Source: Candidatus Woesearchaeota archaeon
Lineage (GTDB): Archaea > Nanobdellota > Nanobdellia > Woesearchaeales > UBA10200
Assembly (NCBI GenBank): GCA_018302185.1
Contig: JAGVZX010000038.1
Location: 1 to 12,285 of the forward strand
DNA: 12,285 nucleotides
Direction of reading: 5' to 3'
The position numbers were made by a program, and so were the translations under genes. Positions 11,765 to 12,285 of this stretch are shown in pieces (position 1 is the stretch's first letter; each line of letters starts with the position of its first letter). Below the pieces are notes generated by a model. The model did no database searches. It saw nothing but the letters and a program-made list of their open reading frames with translations, and was not told the origin of the DNA.

Positions 11765-12285
11765 TTATTTCTTACCTTGCATATTCGGCAAAAAAGCAAT
11801 CTTATAGTCTTTGATGACGAGAAACATCTCTATCGTTTTTATCTGTTCAGGAAATCTCTGCTTCAGGTCATTAATGAATCTGTAAAGGTGGAGATTGTTT
11901 CTAATGCTCACATTTAGAGTAATGTCATATTGGCCAGCGGTTTTCAGGCAAAAAAATACATCAGGATGCATTGCTAAATGACGCAATATCTTGTCTTTTT
12001 CTTGAAATGCCAGATGATTAAGCTGAATTAAAATGCCATATGTGTGGTAACCTAACATAGAAATATTTATTATCGGCAAAAATCCAAGAATTAAATTCTG
12101 GTTAATCAATTTTTTTATCCTATATTTTATCGTATCACTAGAAATATTAAGATTTGTTGCAAGTTGTTTCAGCTGCAATGTTGAATTATTTGATAGGAAG
12201 TAAAGTAATTGCAAGTCTTTTTCATCCAAATTAACTTCAGATTGATTATAATCTATCTTTAAATGCTGCAGATGTTTTACAAAAG
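11765..12285 (-). CDS. Lrp/AsnC-family transcription regulator, start unresolved at the right edge
   Basis: The AsnC-type HTH is LYFLSNNSTLQLKQLATNLNI, shown as LYFLSNNSTL and QLKQLATNLNI, followed by the recognition helix SSDTIKYRIKKLINQNLI. A linker strand, ILGFLPIINISMLGYHTYGI, leads into the C-terminal RAM-like sensor domain. There, HPDVFFCLKTAGQYDITLNV is the typical ligand-binding and dimer strand. The first in-window start is a TTG at 12229 (giving MDEKDLQLL, a normal Lrp opening). However, the frame stays open to the window edge (KIDYNQSEVNLDEKD), so the true start may lie beyond it. No ribosome site precedes the TTG. Such proteins act as DNA-binding dimers or octamers, often sensing amino acids. 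The effector cannot be read. Confidence 0.85.
   Translation of the reverse strand, partial: FVKHLQHLKIDYNQSEVNLDEKDLQLLYFLSNNSTLQLKQLATNLNISSDTIKYRIKKLINQNLILGFLPIINISMLGYHTYGILIQLNHLAFQEKDKILRHLAMHPDVFFCLKTAGQYDITLNVSIRNNLHLYRFINDLKQRFPEQIKTIEMFLVIKDYKIAFLPNMQGKK

Noticed and set aside
1..12285. tRNA genes, rRNA, CRISPR arrays, insertion sequences
   Set aside because: I saw no tRNA T-arm/acceptor combination, no regularly spaced identical repeats and no transposase frame on either strand.

Overview
The window is AT-rich archaeal DNA. It carries an archaeal release factor aRF1, an HMf-type histone, aIF5A, ribosomal protein eL40 and an archaeal site-2 protease. Promoters are TATA boxes, and many lie about 25 bases before the start codon, which implies leaderless mRNAs. 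A few genes instead have clear Shine-Dalgarno sites. The small proteins, the many orphan genes and the short aRF1 suggest a DPANN-type lineage (Woesearchaeota/Pacearchaeota-like). That placement is inference.

Layout. At 2-1261 two RecA/KaiC-fold proteins converge: one lacks a visible Walker A motif, the other is intact. At 1262-1579 a gene-free stretch holds a nested 14+3+8 bp inverted repeat that looks like a structured RNA or a small TIR element. From 1580 to 5030 everything reads leftward: an HTH_10 (Bat-like) regulator, three unrecognised small proteins and a YbaK-type aminoacyl-tRNA deacylase. From 5193 to 10363 everything reads rightward: aRF1, an unknown protein, a SprT-like metalloprotease, histone, aIF5A, eL40 and an M50 protease. 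From 10379 a leftward MNT-HEPN pair follows, then a 316-bp gene-free stretch and an Lrp/AsnC regulator that runs to the right edge.

The most striking part is 2404-5012. Each of four consecutive leftward genes (the regulator and the three orphans) is preceded by a related leader. Each leader has a conserved promoter box (CTTTCTGATTAGG, then a TATA element), a near-leaderless tiny ORF of 26-29 codons, a conserved post-ORF segment and then the main gene. Three tiny ORFs encode a short charged N-terminus followed by a 12-15 residue Ile/Leu/Val stretch that ends at the stop codon; the fourth looks frameshifted. In two leaders the post-ORF segment folds into the same hairpin with two compensatory base-pair changes. 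I read this as either an undescribed family of membrane microproteins or a set of Ile/Leu/Val-rich leader peptides that control the downstream genes. The HTH_10 protein is the natural candidate regulator.

A second point is the SprT-like protease at 7063-7956. It ends in a basic tail and a PIP-box-like motif, the same layout as the eukaryotic DNA-protein-crosslink protease Spartan.
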